Assembly (NCBI RefSeq): GCF_001640805.2
Contig: NC_066851.1
Coordinates: 6,373,458 to 6,437,457 of the forward strand
Reading direction: 5' to 3'
Length of the DNA stretch: 64,000 nucleotides
From: Lates calcarifer
Taxonomy: Eukaryota; Chordata; Actinopteri; Centropomidae
A model generated the notes under the pieces. The model saw nothing but the letters and a program-made list of their open reading frames with translations, searched no databases and was not told where the DNA came from. The position numbers and the translations under genes were made by a program. Positions 24,290-36,462 of this stretch are shown here, piece by piece (the stretch's first letter is position 1; each line of letters begins with the position of its first letter).

Positions 24290-27200
24290 TTACAGCTTTT
24301 CCTCAAAGTGCCTCTCATTCAGTTGGTGTCATCTCTCTGACAGCTCAACCTTCTTGCAAACTTTTCTGTGATCTTTCATTCTTTCCTTGTTTTCCTCTCC
24401 AGCTGACTAATATATCACTTTCATGATGTTTACATAGTCTGCCTCTAACCACACAAATCTCTCTCTCCCGTTTGACTTGTATATTACAGTCATTAGCTTG
24501 AAATTATGTGTCTGTAATGGCTGAACATTTGTACTTAGTTGACAGTGCCAGCAGAGCTCTAAATCCTACAGGCAGAACAATCTGATTAAGGCAGTGACAC
24601 AGTGTCAACAAAACTTAAGTGTAATTTGACCTCTTTAAATCAGCTTTATGTTCATATTTAACTTATAATATTTTCCATTAAGGCTCCAAACTTGTCACCC
24701 TCTCCCTTCACCTGTCCATCATTACCTATGTGAACTTAAAACCGTTTTTTGCACATGGAAAGTGCTGCTAATATGCTGTGTGAAATAAAACACTACAAAA
24801 GAATAGATTCAATGAGTTTGTTCACAGATACTTTTTACAGTGTGAGACCCAAACTCTTTCCCCAGCAGACACAGAAGGTTGGTCATGTCAGAGAATTTGT
24901 CTCGGATGAGTTGGCAGGCTGAGTGACTGACTAACAGATTGAGGTCAAGTATGAAGTTCTCTGAAAATTGCACCCCCCCCCCGTGTTATTTTGAAAACAA
25001 AGCTGACTGACAGGCAGAGTGGAAATGAATGAGATATGTAATTGTACTGCTTTGTTTTCTCTTTTTGTGTACCAACCTCACTGAGGTGGATATTTTGACT
25101 TTTCTGTAGGAAAATCATTCAACCCACACACATATCCCACAGGTAAATAAGACTGTGGTGTACTTTCAGGCACAGATTTATGATTTCATTGGAACTTTCT
25201 ATTCAAATTCAATTACTGGACATCACAAAAACAAAACAAGTTACAAAAACACATACTGAACACTTTCTTAAAGCTGTGTGTACACTTTTTGACAAATGAC
25301 TGTAAAGCTGACAAATTGTTCTGATGGTACTTATTCTATTTAATGGCGAGCTCAGCTTGTAATAGCAGCTGTGATCTAAGAAACAGAATCATGACAATTT
25401 CTTAAGTTGTCCAACCTGTCTGCTCCAACTTTTAATTCAAACAATTTCTTTCTCTCCACAACACTAAGGGTGTGGACCACTGGACCATTTGTGTCACCCC
25501 AGCCAGCCAATATACCAACTGCACAGATGTTAGCTGCAAGCTACCTGGCAACAGACATACTAACCAAGTGGGAGTGTGCCTGCATGTGTTTGTGTTCAGA
25601 ACTCACTAGGAATTTTATTTCTTTCTGTTATGTCCCTCCAGTTTCTCTCCTATTTCTTCTACAATCCCCCCAGTTCATGAAGCTAACTTGCAAATATATG
25701 CAAAGTTTCGCTCAAGTAAAAGCATTTTCAACTAGTGCAGTCTTTGTATCAATTTGCATCACCCCATAAAACTTTGCATCTTTCCGTTGACTTTGTATCA
25801 CGCTGCCTATAAACTGTGCATAACATGTTATGTCTAAACGTCAATGCTACTATTAAGTACATATGTTTGCCATGTTATCACCTTAGCTTACTGTTTTGGC
25901 ATGCTATCACTGGCCAATTAGCATTAAGCGCAAAGTGCACTTGAAACTAATGGGAGCCAGTGTCCAACAGTTGACTGACAGTACCAGCCAGAGAGTCGTG
26001 GTGCTAGCATGGCTAAGAAGCACCCTCCCACCAAGTTAACAAGGTGTGCTGTGCACCTGTAACCCCACCCAGCCGTGATGTCACAGTGTACTGACACCCT
26101 GGAGTACAGTTCTACATCACTGCAGTAAAGGTGAGAAGTTAAACCACTGGAAGTAAGCAAAAACAAGATTTTTCAGCGGGTCTACAGCTGAGACTAATCC
26201 CTCACTGTGTTATGTTTCATTTCTGCAGGACTTTTATCAGATAGAGTGGAAAAAGGATGAATGTCTGATAATATGTTTTACATTTAGGACTATTTTGGAA
26301 TAAATACAAAATTAATATTTTAGTTAGACTGAACTGACTAGAAGTGCCACCTACTGATGTTGGTCTTTAGTTGCGATCACTGCGACAACCTTTTTTTAAA
26401 AAATTATAATGTCTCAAGTTGCTGTTTCAGTTAGCAACTTGAATCCTCTAACTTTCTGCAGTTATACCTGAAAGAAAGAAGAAATCTGTGAAATCTAAGA
26501 CAAGACTGGCACCATCTGCAACAACAAATTAATGATTCATGCAAAGCTTATGATCCATATGTTGTGTTGTATTAAAATCATTCTGTGCTGCTGTAGTACT
26601 ACACTGCCTTTGATCGTTGTTGATCATGCATGCTTTGTTCGATACAAATAAACATGGTATCCTGCTTGCAGACATCTATGGAGTTTGGCATTGGTTTTTA
26701 TAGTAGTGGGCAGTATGTGCTGTTAAATATAAATCAGTCATCCATATTTTAATGTAATGTTGCTTCTGGTTTCTTCTTGTATTATGTAAGTTCATGCGTG
26801 AGTTCATTGGATTAAAAAAAGTAAGTGTTCTGGCAGGGATAAATGAGGAGATGGTGCACAGAAGAGCTTGAGAGGTGAAGAGGAGGAACAGATAGCAAAT
26901 GACACGGAATACGATTATGATAGAGTATATCAGTCACAAGGACGGCACTGCATTACATCACGATGGTGAGGGATGGAAATGATAGAGAGAACGAAAATGA
27001 AAGACGGGAGGTCAGGAAGAGGGGAGGACAGCCTGGTGACCGACAAAGAAAGAGCAAAGACAAGCAGGAAGAATATCGGTAAGGAGGAGTGTGAATGACG
27101 GGCATAGAGGTGAGAAGAGCGGATTAAATGGCTGGGTTAGAGAGGTGAAGGAGGGGGAGAGGTGGCACTCATCTGCCTGCAGCTGAATGTGTGACACAGA

Positions 27201-27539
27201 GAGGACAAGAGGAGAAAGACAGAGACGACAAATAGGTTTCACATGCATGCTGTGGAAAATACACTTGAGCAGTGTCTTTTTCTAGGAAAAAGAAGGTTAC
27301 CTTACAGAATCTGTTATATAAGAATTAAACCAATAATTGCGAATAATAATAGCAGGATGCAAGGCTGAAGCAAGCTTCTACTACATGTTTTCAAAAATGA
27401 CTGAAAGATGATTGTGATTCTCTTCCTCAGGCAAGTCATTACATAGGATTACATCTACACTGAAACCAGGCTTTGAGATTCATGTTCTGAGGCTGTAAAC
27501 TGGCTCAGAGGGGGTTAAATGATTTGTGATGTAATATAG
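22791..27539. other. unannotated non-coding sequence
   Basis: Holds CA-rich patches at 23748-23885, a long (CA)n at 24257-24287, a C-run at about 24972-24982 and a purine-rich segment at 26860-27230. The segment 25917-26175 looks repeat-like (GAGCCAGTGTCCAAC, CACCCAGCCGTGATGTCA), but I cannot assign it. No coding sequence supported. Confidence 0.5.
24257..24287. repeat. (CA)n microsatellite
   Basis: Perfect CA run of about 15 units. Confidence 0.95.
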
Positions 27540-27554
27540 TAGTGGGGAGAATTA

Positions 27555-27665
27555 TGTTTTAAAAGAGATCTCAGAAACCGCTCTATACCAGAGAGGTATC
27601 CAGTGAGAAGTGGCTAAACTTGAAGTGACGTGGTTGCTGGTATGTGAGATTGTATAAAATCGTAG
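27555..27665 (-). pseudogene. possible fragment of LINE ORF2 C-terminus
   Basis: The minus-strand frame reads SNHVTSSLATSHWIPLWYR and then a basic/hydrophobic stretch. It resembles the DHITPVLxxLHWLPVxxR motif found after the reverse transcriptase in Rex1/L2-type LINEs. Flanking sequence on either side does not continue the match. Either this is a short very old fragment or the resemblance is chance. Confidence 0.25.
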
Positions 27666-28189
27666 TTGCTTGGTCTTGCTGCATCTTAAACAAGTTAGAT
27701 ATATGAGATTTTGAGATATCAGACTGTTGGGTGATGCCAGAAACCGGATATATAGTAACATAACTTTAACATGAGGAGACGATAATAATCTGCTACCTTC
27801 TCTCTTTTGTTGGCTGAACCACAACAGCAGGGCCAGCCTGATAAACATCTGTGATGGAGTGATAGCGTTGGTGATGAAGTTACACCATTGATTGGCTAGC
27901 TGTTGAACTTTGTCCACTGGCTACTGCTATATATTGTTAGAATGATTTGGCGTGAACAATTTCTACTACATTATTAGGGAGTGTGACTCGTTTCTGTTTG
28001 CCCACTCTGTCACAGGAAAACTCACAGCTTAAGTGGAAAGTTAACACTGGCTGAAAATGCTGTCAGCAGGCCTGCAGGAGAGATACTCTCCAGGCGCAGT
28101 AGGATTTCATAACTTAGCAATACATGCCAATACCTGCTCTTGTTTCTTTTCTTTCAATTTTAAGCTGTAGTGTTATGGAGAGGAATACA

Positions 28190-28775
28190 CCAATCAACTA
28201 CAACATTAATACCACCTGCTTAATAATGTAATGGTAGGTTTGCCTTGTGCCACCACCTCTGGAAGTGTCCCGTGGTATCAGGCACCAAGACGTTAGCAGC
28301 AGATCCTTTAAGTCCTGTAAGTTAAGAAGTGGGGTCTCCATGGATTGGACTTCTTTTCCCAACACATCCCACAGATGCTCAGTCAGATTGAGATTGGTGA
28401 CAAAGTCAAAACCTTCAACTCCTTGTCATGCTCCTAAAACCTTTTCTGAGTTATTTTTGCAGTGTGCCAGATCACATTATCCTGCTGAAAGAGGCCCCTG
28501 CCATCAGGGAACACTGTTGCCACGAAAGTCTGTGTCAAGTGTCAGAGGGACATCCACATGAATGCTAGGACCCAGGTAGAATGTTGTAGAATGTTGCCTA
28601 TACACAGTAAGCTGTGATGCAATGTGTGTTCTAACATAGCCAGCATTAAGGTTTTCAACAGTTTGGACTACAGTAGCTCATCTGTGGGATTGGACCACGC
28701 TCACCAGCCTTCACTCCCCATGTGCATCAATGAGCCTTGGGCAACCAAGGATCCTGCTTATTTGTTCACAGAAAT
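28190..28775 (-). pseudogene. rearranged Tc1-like transposon with transposase C-terminal remnant
   Basis: The low-coordinate end reads CAATCAACTACAACATTAAT and then CCACCTGCTTAAT, the terminus of a common fish Tc1-like family. On the minus strand, 28500-28461 encodes RGLFQQDNVIWHT, around the second catalytic aspartate. Further on are EHLWDVL-like codons near 28375 and the LQDLKDLLLTSWC block near 28325-28285. In-frame stops and deletions are present. Beyond about 28590 the sequence jumps to another part of the same family (CAGTTTGGACTACAGTAGCT, TGTGCATCAATGAGCCTTGG), so the copy is internally rearranged. Non-functional. Confidence 0.75.
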
Positions 28776-31700
28776 ATTGTATAATTTTTATTGGCTCAAC
28801 CCTAAATACAACTCCTAACTATAATTACCATTAAATAAACACTAGAAGAGGAACAGATGAAAGGACTGACAAGCAGGCAGATAGCTATCTATTGTAAATG
28901 TCGCCGTAAATTTGTCTATTTTCATTCCTCACTCACTAGTCCTTCTGTGTCCTACTTTCCATGTGGTTTCATAGTATGCCTGTTTGATGGGATGATTGTC
29001 AGCTGTAACCTTCACTCAATATCCCTTGGAAGGACAGATGGATGACTGTATGCCATATATAAAATGGTATAGAGAGATGGATGTTAGGGAACGAGGAAGA
29101 ATTTTCTGGATGGATAGGTACACATTAACCACTCATGCTAGATTGATCCATCTTAATGTAATCCACACTAAACTAAAAGTATCATATCAACCACATTCAG
29201 GCAGTTGTGAAATATACCTGACAGTCATCATTTCTCAGAGGGCCAGCTGTGAGTGGTTTAGCTGCTGTGCTGCTTTATGGATGTGAACAGCTGCTACTTT
29301 AGAAGGAAAATACAGAAGATAGTCTCTTTATATGTGTCATATTTTATACATTACAGAGGGTAAACACTTTTGGCAACATAAAAAGAGTGAGTATATATTC
29401 ACATTTATCCTTTGAAAGAACAAATCCTTGATGGGAAGGAGCAACTTTTGCTATTCTATAAACAGGTGTCCAATGGCAGTTACTTTGTCTTTCTAACACC
29501 TGAAAGTTAAAAACACGAACAGTTGTTTAAAACAGCTAATAAACATACAGTGAGTCCAGTCGTGGTTGCATAGTAATTCCACTGATGGAGATCTCTAAGA
29601 GAAGAGTAGTAACAAAACAGTATAGTTTCTTTACATTGCCACTGTGCACTTATGGTAAAATAAATGTAAATCATGTCAAAGCATGTTGCAAAAGTGCAGT
29701 TATAAATACTGATCTTAATCTGAAAGACATATTGAGCAGTAAAGTACAGTGGGATTGGGTAGTTCTTTGTGAGTGACAGAGCTTCTGTGAGAATCATGTG
29801 ATAATGTGCAAATTTTAAGTTAAAGCAGAAACAATATATTTTTTTATTGTTTGTTTTTGGCCACTTGGAGGCAGCAGAACAAGCTGTAACACAATATTGA
29901 AATATCTTGCTCTATAGCTGCTAAATTCTCCAAAGCCAAGTGTTCATTCTTTTGGGTTTGTCATCACAATCAGCAGCATTTTCCGCATTTCATGCTATTA
30001 TTTGATACCAGTGCCAGTGTAAAAATATTATAAGTGCAGCTTTAAAGACAAAAATCTCACAAAAATAGAGGTTTAAAGTAGCCACATTATTTACTGACGG
30101 CTATTTTCTATTGTCCAGCACACCATGATGGTGCCCGACAGCAGCCAGGCATTAAGTAATGAAGTGTCTCATCCTGTCAGACCCTACGTTTATTCTTGAA
30201 AAAACAAACTATAGAACGTTAAATGTTAATGGTAATTGACTGATGCCCAAGGCTTCAATTTCAGCCCTGCATGCCAAATTACCATGGCAGAAGGTGCAAA
30301 TAAATGCTTTAATACACCATCAATTTCACAGGCACTTGACAGTGGCACAACACTTTCTTGGGTGGTGATTATTATTTCACAAACCTATACTCAACTCACT
30401 TTTGTTTTGATGTGATATTGTTTTCTATAGATTATAATGTTCATTCCTTACATTTAGCTTACATCACTCTATTGAAGAACTTACGACTGCTACTGACTGT
30501 TCATTTATTTGGCAGCCAAAAAATCCATAGAGAAACATAACTACATACACAAAGGAGAATACAGAGATGCACACGGGCAAGGCACTCTATTCACACTAAA
30601 ACAGATGGGTGCACATACAAAACAAGACATGGTGTCATCCATTCTGGTTAACTATTGTTTAGATGGTTGTTGGCGTTTAATTCTCTCATTCTATTAGGTC
30701 TACAGAGAGAGAGAAAAGAGCCATTTAACACTAATCCTCACCAAATAATACATTCATTTGTGCGCAGAATGGGAGGATTTAACGCCAGCTCACAACCAAA
30801 CAAGACTGGAGTGAAATGGATGACACCATGTCTGTAGGCATGTGTGTGTTTGTGACTCCATTAGGGGATGAAGACTGAGAGGAAAATAAAGAGATTATTT
30901 ACAGTCATCTGAAATGAGAACATCTCACAGAGTTCTAGTCAGCTGTTTGTTGTAAAAATATAATATATAAATAATTTATTTGATTTGTAAAATGTGTCCA
31001 ATTAAAATGCTGAGTTTGTTTGCACATTAACTTATGTTACATTGTAGCAGCCTGCTAACAATAACGTTTATTAAAGAGTAACTTAAATAGACTGAATACA
31101 GTATAAAATACATATAAATGATAGAGAATGAAAATAGAGACTAAAGATAGACCCATAACTACACTGTGTGCTGAATACCCTGTGCCTTGGTGGTAATATA
31201 ATACTACAATAATGCATGCACAACTGTTCCTTATACAAAATGTGGTTAAATATTCAAGTCCTGGAGAGCAGGTTGATCTTCTTTAATACTCTATGAATTA
31301 ACAATAACAAATCTCTAGTGTGGCTTTCACTGGAGTTCAGGCCAGGAGAAAGAGAAGTTAAGGAAGCAGTGTATTGTATGACAAACTGTGAGCATGTTTC
31401 ACTGTGAGTGAGTCCAGCATTGCCTTTCACACACCACCCTCTCCTGCTGCTCTCAAATCTAATGAGGCACAAGTGTGATGAAATAACCCTTACAGAGATC
31501 TTCTCCTGCCGGGACATACAGTAAATAAGTGATTAAATCCCCTCTCAGGAAACACACGTCCCTGATAGCCTGCGATGGAACTCTGCCAAAACTACTAAAA
31601 CTATTAAGTGAGATGACTATGCCAAAAAAGACTCATCTCAGTTTTTAATGAACATCTAGGGGAACATAAAACTAAAAGAAATTCCTATAATCTTATTTTA

Positions 31701-32094
31701 ATTTATATTTTCAATTTTATTTTATTCAAATGTTGGATTTTCTTTGTTGTCTTCAGAAGTACCAGTTTGACTTAATTGTGCAGCCACAGATGTAGATGAT
31801 ACTACAGGTGAGATGACTGACATTGAATGGAGTGACTGCACCTGATACTTTAACAAACCACACATTAGAGTGAGGTGGCAGTGATAGAAAATGATGGATA
31901 GCTCACAGGACAGAGGAGTGATATGGAGGAGGGGATCTGAGGTGAAGACAGACAGGATAGAGATGGAGATGCAGATCTCAGTTGACAGATTACTGGAACA
32001 GCTTCTAATGACATTTTTAAAGTCAATGACTCTTGCATGTTTCTGTGCAACATATCATACAGTCTAGCCTTAAGAGATTCAAAACCTTAATAGA
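28776..32094. other. unannotated non-coding sequence
   Basis: A possible old repeat lies at about 29855-30050 (GGCCACTTGGAGGCAGCAG ... AAGTGCAGCTTTAAAG). The AT-rich block at 30235-30340 has the look of conserved non-coding sequence but is unproven. Other short frames show nothing. Confidence 0.45.
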
Positions 32095-32690
32095 GTGGTG
32101 CAGGGATGACATATTTTTGTAGGCCAGCCCGGAGGTTAGCATCACCCTGGTTCCCTTGATAAAACAGTCAAACAATTTTTTTCACTGGCTTTTGGATTAT
32201 TACAGAAAATAACCTCTGTGACCAACAAAAGTTCATGACACTTAAATGTTTTGTTCAACAAGAAATTCGTCACAAACGAACACCACTGATACGACTTTTG
32301 AAGCCTAAACAGAATCACCATAAGTAAAAAGCTAATGTTTGGCTATAAATGAACTACACTATGGTCGCATGACTTCAACGTTACCATCACTAAGCTTCTA
32401 ACTTATAATGTGATTTAGCGCGCTTCTTCAAATGCCTTTCTTCTTAGAAAGTTATTATTATATGTTTACCAAGGCTGTAAAGGCAGACAGGCAAGTAGAT
32501 CAGTTTTCGCATGTTGGTGTTATGACTTCAACAACTTCTGTCTGATTCAGCCCACTTATTAGCAACTTCCTTTTTTAAGACGTGTAAAAGCCTAACTCTT
32601 GAACTTGTGTTAACCATAGACCTGTTCAAAAAACCCACTGACTTTGGGAAGAGGGAACAGGAAGTGCTAAAATTCTAACTCATGTCTGGA
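32095..32690 (+). repeat. old dispersed teleost repeat, class uncertain
   Basis: Begins with GTGCAGGGATGACATATTTTTGTAGG, continues through TTCATGACACTTAAATGTTTTG and ends with GGGAACAGGAAGTGCTAAAATTCTAACTC. I recall these strings together as a dispersed repeat in other fish genomes. No second copy is evident in this window, so the call depends on memory. A short frame just downstream is discussed as a finding. Confidence 0.35.
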
Positions 32691-33414
32691 TTTTGGGATT
32701 CATTCCTGCACTACTCATTAAATTGTTCCCTAAAGCCCTCCCTTTTAAGTGGTTGTCAGTAGCTAGACATGGCAGGCAAGCTTTGGATTTCTGCACATGT
32801 TCATGGGTTGTAGTAAGAGCAAGTGTGGTGTCTATTTGTGCCTTCTTCAAAACCAAAACTCAGGAGAAAATGTACTTTTTCTTCAGGTATCTACAGTTCA
32901 GTTGCCCTCAATTAAACGTTTCTTGGCTAGCCATGACCTGGATGAGAATCTTCACAGAGAAAAGTTTGAGGAATGGATTAAACTAACAAAAGCTGTAAAC
33001 ATTAACATTGCCACCCAGCTAACTTGGGCGTACTAGATACATTAACCCAGTGTTATTTTACATTAATTTGTGAAGCTATTAAGTTCATTTAAAAAAAAGA
33101 AAAAGAAAATCTCCATTCCTTATAAATCCACTATCTGATATATCTTTATGTATGGTTGCAGGATGTTACCCCGCACCCTAAACTCTGTTATCTGAGCTAG
33201 CTTTACATTCACTAAACCCACTGTTCAGAAACTGGTGTAAGCTAATGTTAACTTCATTAGCTAGCCAGGTATGGCTGATGAAATCTGCAAGTGACTGTCA
33301 TTTTCATAATCTTCAATATTAACAGATTTCTGGCTAGAAAGAGTGAAGCATGCTTTTGTCTTCCTTGGTCTGGTCTGAAATTAATGACCTACAGTTGTCA
33401 TTGTAAACTCTACA

Positions 33415-33436
33415 TGTGTGTGTGTGTGTGTGTGTG
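33415..33436. repeat. (TG)n microsatellite
   Basis: Perfect TG run of about 11 units. Confidence 0.95.
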
Positions 33437-34560
33437 GAAAGCTTAATGGTGATAATCATTAATCTACATATGTATGATTGAGCCAGTACTGGTGGTTTAG
33501 TAAAATCAGCTATCAACTGGTTATCTGAAATATATATCTATATAAAAAACATGGCATGTTTGTTTTTAACAGCCACTTAATTGTAAAATGTGGTTCAGGA
33601 AAAATAAATATGAAAATATAACCACTACAAGTTTATTTTAACATTGTATTATAAATGTTGTTTCCTCAACCCAGAGCTCTCCTTTCCTCAGTTCACAACC
33701 GCCCTCAGGCCATGTCTCTGTTGTCACTAAGCCTTTAATCACATAACTGTGTGTTTACTGCACATTTATCTGGCCTCCATCTGAACTAATGCCTCTGATT
33801 CAAGGCTGTGAAGTGTTTATGTGTAAAGTATGTGTATATCCAATGTGCACACACGCATTTATATGTATGATTCAGGCTTATGTTCAGAAATTATACATGA
33901 AGAGAGTTGTTCTCTATCTGTGCCTTTTAGCTCTTCACACAAACACAAAGATAATCAAACCTCCACTGAACTGGGTGTGTGTTGTATAGGGATAAATTTC
34001 AGAACAGAATTGTCCTGAAGACCTCAACTGGACATTGTCTCTAATGTCAGTACACTCTGACATAATCAATAAATCTTATCGGAATAATGGAAAGCACTGA
34101 CATTTTTCCATTTCATGTATTTCTACACTCCGCTCAGTTAGATACTGGACTTCACTTGAATTATGGTGTCTGATAGTGTTGTTTGGGAGGCCAGTGTGAA
34201 AGGACACTGATTTCTGTGCTATATTTGGATGAAGTTAGATAAGAATGGCTAAAAGGTGAAACACTTCACCTTTTAAGTGCTGCCAAAGAAAGAAATATTA
34301 GCCTTAAGTTTAAATTTAAATATTAAGGTGGTGTCTTTTCCAGTGTTCCCACACTGTCAGGAAGCTTATTCCAAATGGAGAGAACCACACACTGACGTAG
34401 TCGACTCTTCCTTAGTTGTGGTTAATTATTAAAGCACTAGCGAGCACAGTGATATTTCTAATAGTGCTCTATGAATTATCCATGATAGACCACACGCCAG
34501 CACTGGAGGTCAGGAGAGATGAACTTAGCTGCAGAGTAATTCTATTTTTAGTTGCAAATT

Positions 34561-34577
34561 GGGGGGGGGGGGGGGGG
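34561..34577. repeat. poly(G) homopolymer, 17 bases
   Basis: Seventeen consecutive G on the plus strand, an unusually long G run that could form a G-quadruplex. Its exact length is liable to assembly error. Confidence 0.85.
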
Positions 34578-35929
34578 TTTAAGAAATTCCTTTTTATCCA
34601 ATTATCCAACTACAGAAGGGGGGAAGGGAAAGGCACATACCTTTTTCCTCAGGGTGTTGTGACAGTAGTGATAATATCAAGCATTACTCTGGCTGATGAG
34701 ACAAATTCTCAAGTCAACTAGTTAGAAATTTTGTGAAGTGGTGCTTGAAATAAGGCGGAACAGCTGTGAGGTGGTGTTACTCAGAGAAGTAAGAGGTTCA
34801 CACATCAAAGTGACTTTAACTCAGGTGCATGTTCCAAATGAAGTCAGTACAGTTAAATTTCATTACAGTTCAATTTGACAGCAAACATATCTGTTGCATG
34901 GAGAGGTGTTCACTGTCCTCACCGGAATAAAAATGTCTGTCATTTGTTTAACTGGTAAAAACCGCCCGGTGTTTACATTTTCCTGGGATACCACACTTTG
35001 TGTGAACAATAGCTGTTTTCTCTCAGAAGAAAAGGTGGAAGTAGAGTAATGATGTCATGGCACAGAAAAACTTCTCTCCCACTCTCGGTCAACAATAATT
35101 TAACCATGACTGCAATATCAAACAAATGCCTTTTTTTATTGAGGGTCCCCATATCATTTTAACTTCAGGTCAGAGGACCAAAACAATACCAGCACAATGT
35201 ACCAACATAAATAAAAGTCAATAATTCATCCAGAATGTAACAAAAAACCTCCTACAATCAACTGTCCAATGTATCATCTATAAAGAAATAAACAGAGTCA
35301 ACAAGACGGTATGGTTGCTTGACTTAGAGGAAGAAATGGCACTGTTTGCCTCTAACCAAAGTCTTGAACCTGGCTGCCAGTAGAGGCACTGATCCAGGTG
35401 TGTTCATAGGTCAACAGCTGTGCATGAGCACACAGATTCAGTGCTGAGCGTGCATGACAATGGATGCATATTTATCTCATAACTTATATTATATTTCTCC
35501 ATTATTTCAAATGTATTTTTTAAATCGATTTTCGTTTTCTTTGCAAAATTTCAGAACACTGTGTTGCTACTTGCATCAGCAATGATGTTCACATGTCACT
35601 GACTGAAGGTGACAGCTCAGTGTCATGGAACTGACATTTTGCTTCTTATGACTGGGGTGAATGCACACTCAGAAACTGGTGATGTGTATCAACATACATA
35701 CACACAAGTGGCTCTGTGAAGACTTGCAGTATGTGGACTAAGTCAAATGAGCAAAACATACTGTTACTTATAGAAAAGTGATCCAGATTGCTGTGCATTT
35801 CAGTGCAGATCCAGATGGTGGTCCAGACTTTGAGAAGCCTGCCTTAATATAACATGACAGTCACATCAGTCATTTTGGAAGACAAAGACAAACAGCTTCT
35901 TTAGCCATGCCAGCAGCATGGCTGTGGGG

Positions 35930-36462
35930 CATTATGGCATTTTGGTCAGTCAAGACAAAAATGTATTTTCGAAGCACTGGATAGATTGCCATGAATTTTA
36001 GTGCAGACATTCATGGTCCCCAGAGGATTAATTTTACTGACATTGGTGATCCACTAACTTTTCCTCTAGTGCTGACATTTGTTATTTTGAATGAAATGTC
36101 TTGACAGCTACTGGATGGATTGCCATGCCATATCATACAGACATTCACAATTGTACAAAATGAGTTCTAACAACTTTGGTGACCTGACCATGCCATCGCC
36201 AGGTCAAAATGTGTTTTCTATCCAATAATTTGTTTACCTGCAAGACTAATGACGTTTGCTTTGTGTTTAACAAATTTGTGTTTAACATTAATTAGCAAAT
36301 GTTAGCATGCTAACACACTAAACTAAGACAGTCAATATTAGACCTACTACAAACAGAATCGTTATTTTGAACTTGTTAGCATGTGGCATTAGCATTTAGC
36401 TCAAAGCACCGCTGTTCCCGTGTACAGCTTCACAAAGCTGCTAGTGTGGCCGTAGGCTTAGT
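35930..36462 (+). mobile_element. teleost dispersed repeat with internal 134-bp tandem units, copy 1
   Basis: Two related units start with GGATAGATTGCCATGAATTT at 35979 and GGATGGATTGCCATGCC at 36113, 134 bp apart. Each carries an ACAGACATTCA-like block and a TTGGTGA block. The 3' part reads AATGTTAGCATGCTAACAC, GCATTTAGCTCAAAGCACC and CACAAAGCTGCTAGTGTGG. I know this ordered string as a very common teleost interspersed repeat. Two more copies lie on the minus strand (54075-54560 and 60000-61065). Its transposition class is not evident. Confidence 0.65.

Larger units (their letters stand above)
33036..35929. other. unannotated non-coding sequence
   Basis: Contains a (TG)n run at about 33415-33436 and a G17 homopolymer (separate entry). 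No gene or family recognised. Confidence 0.5.
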
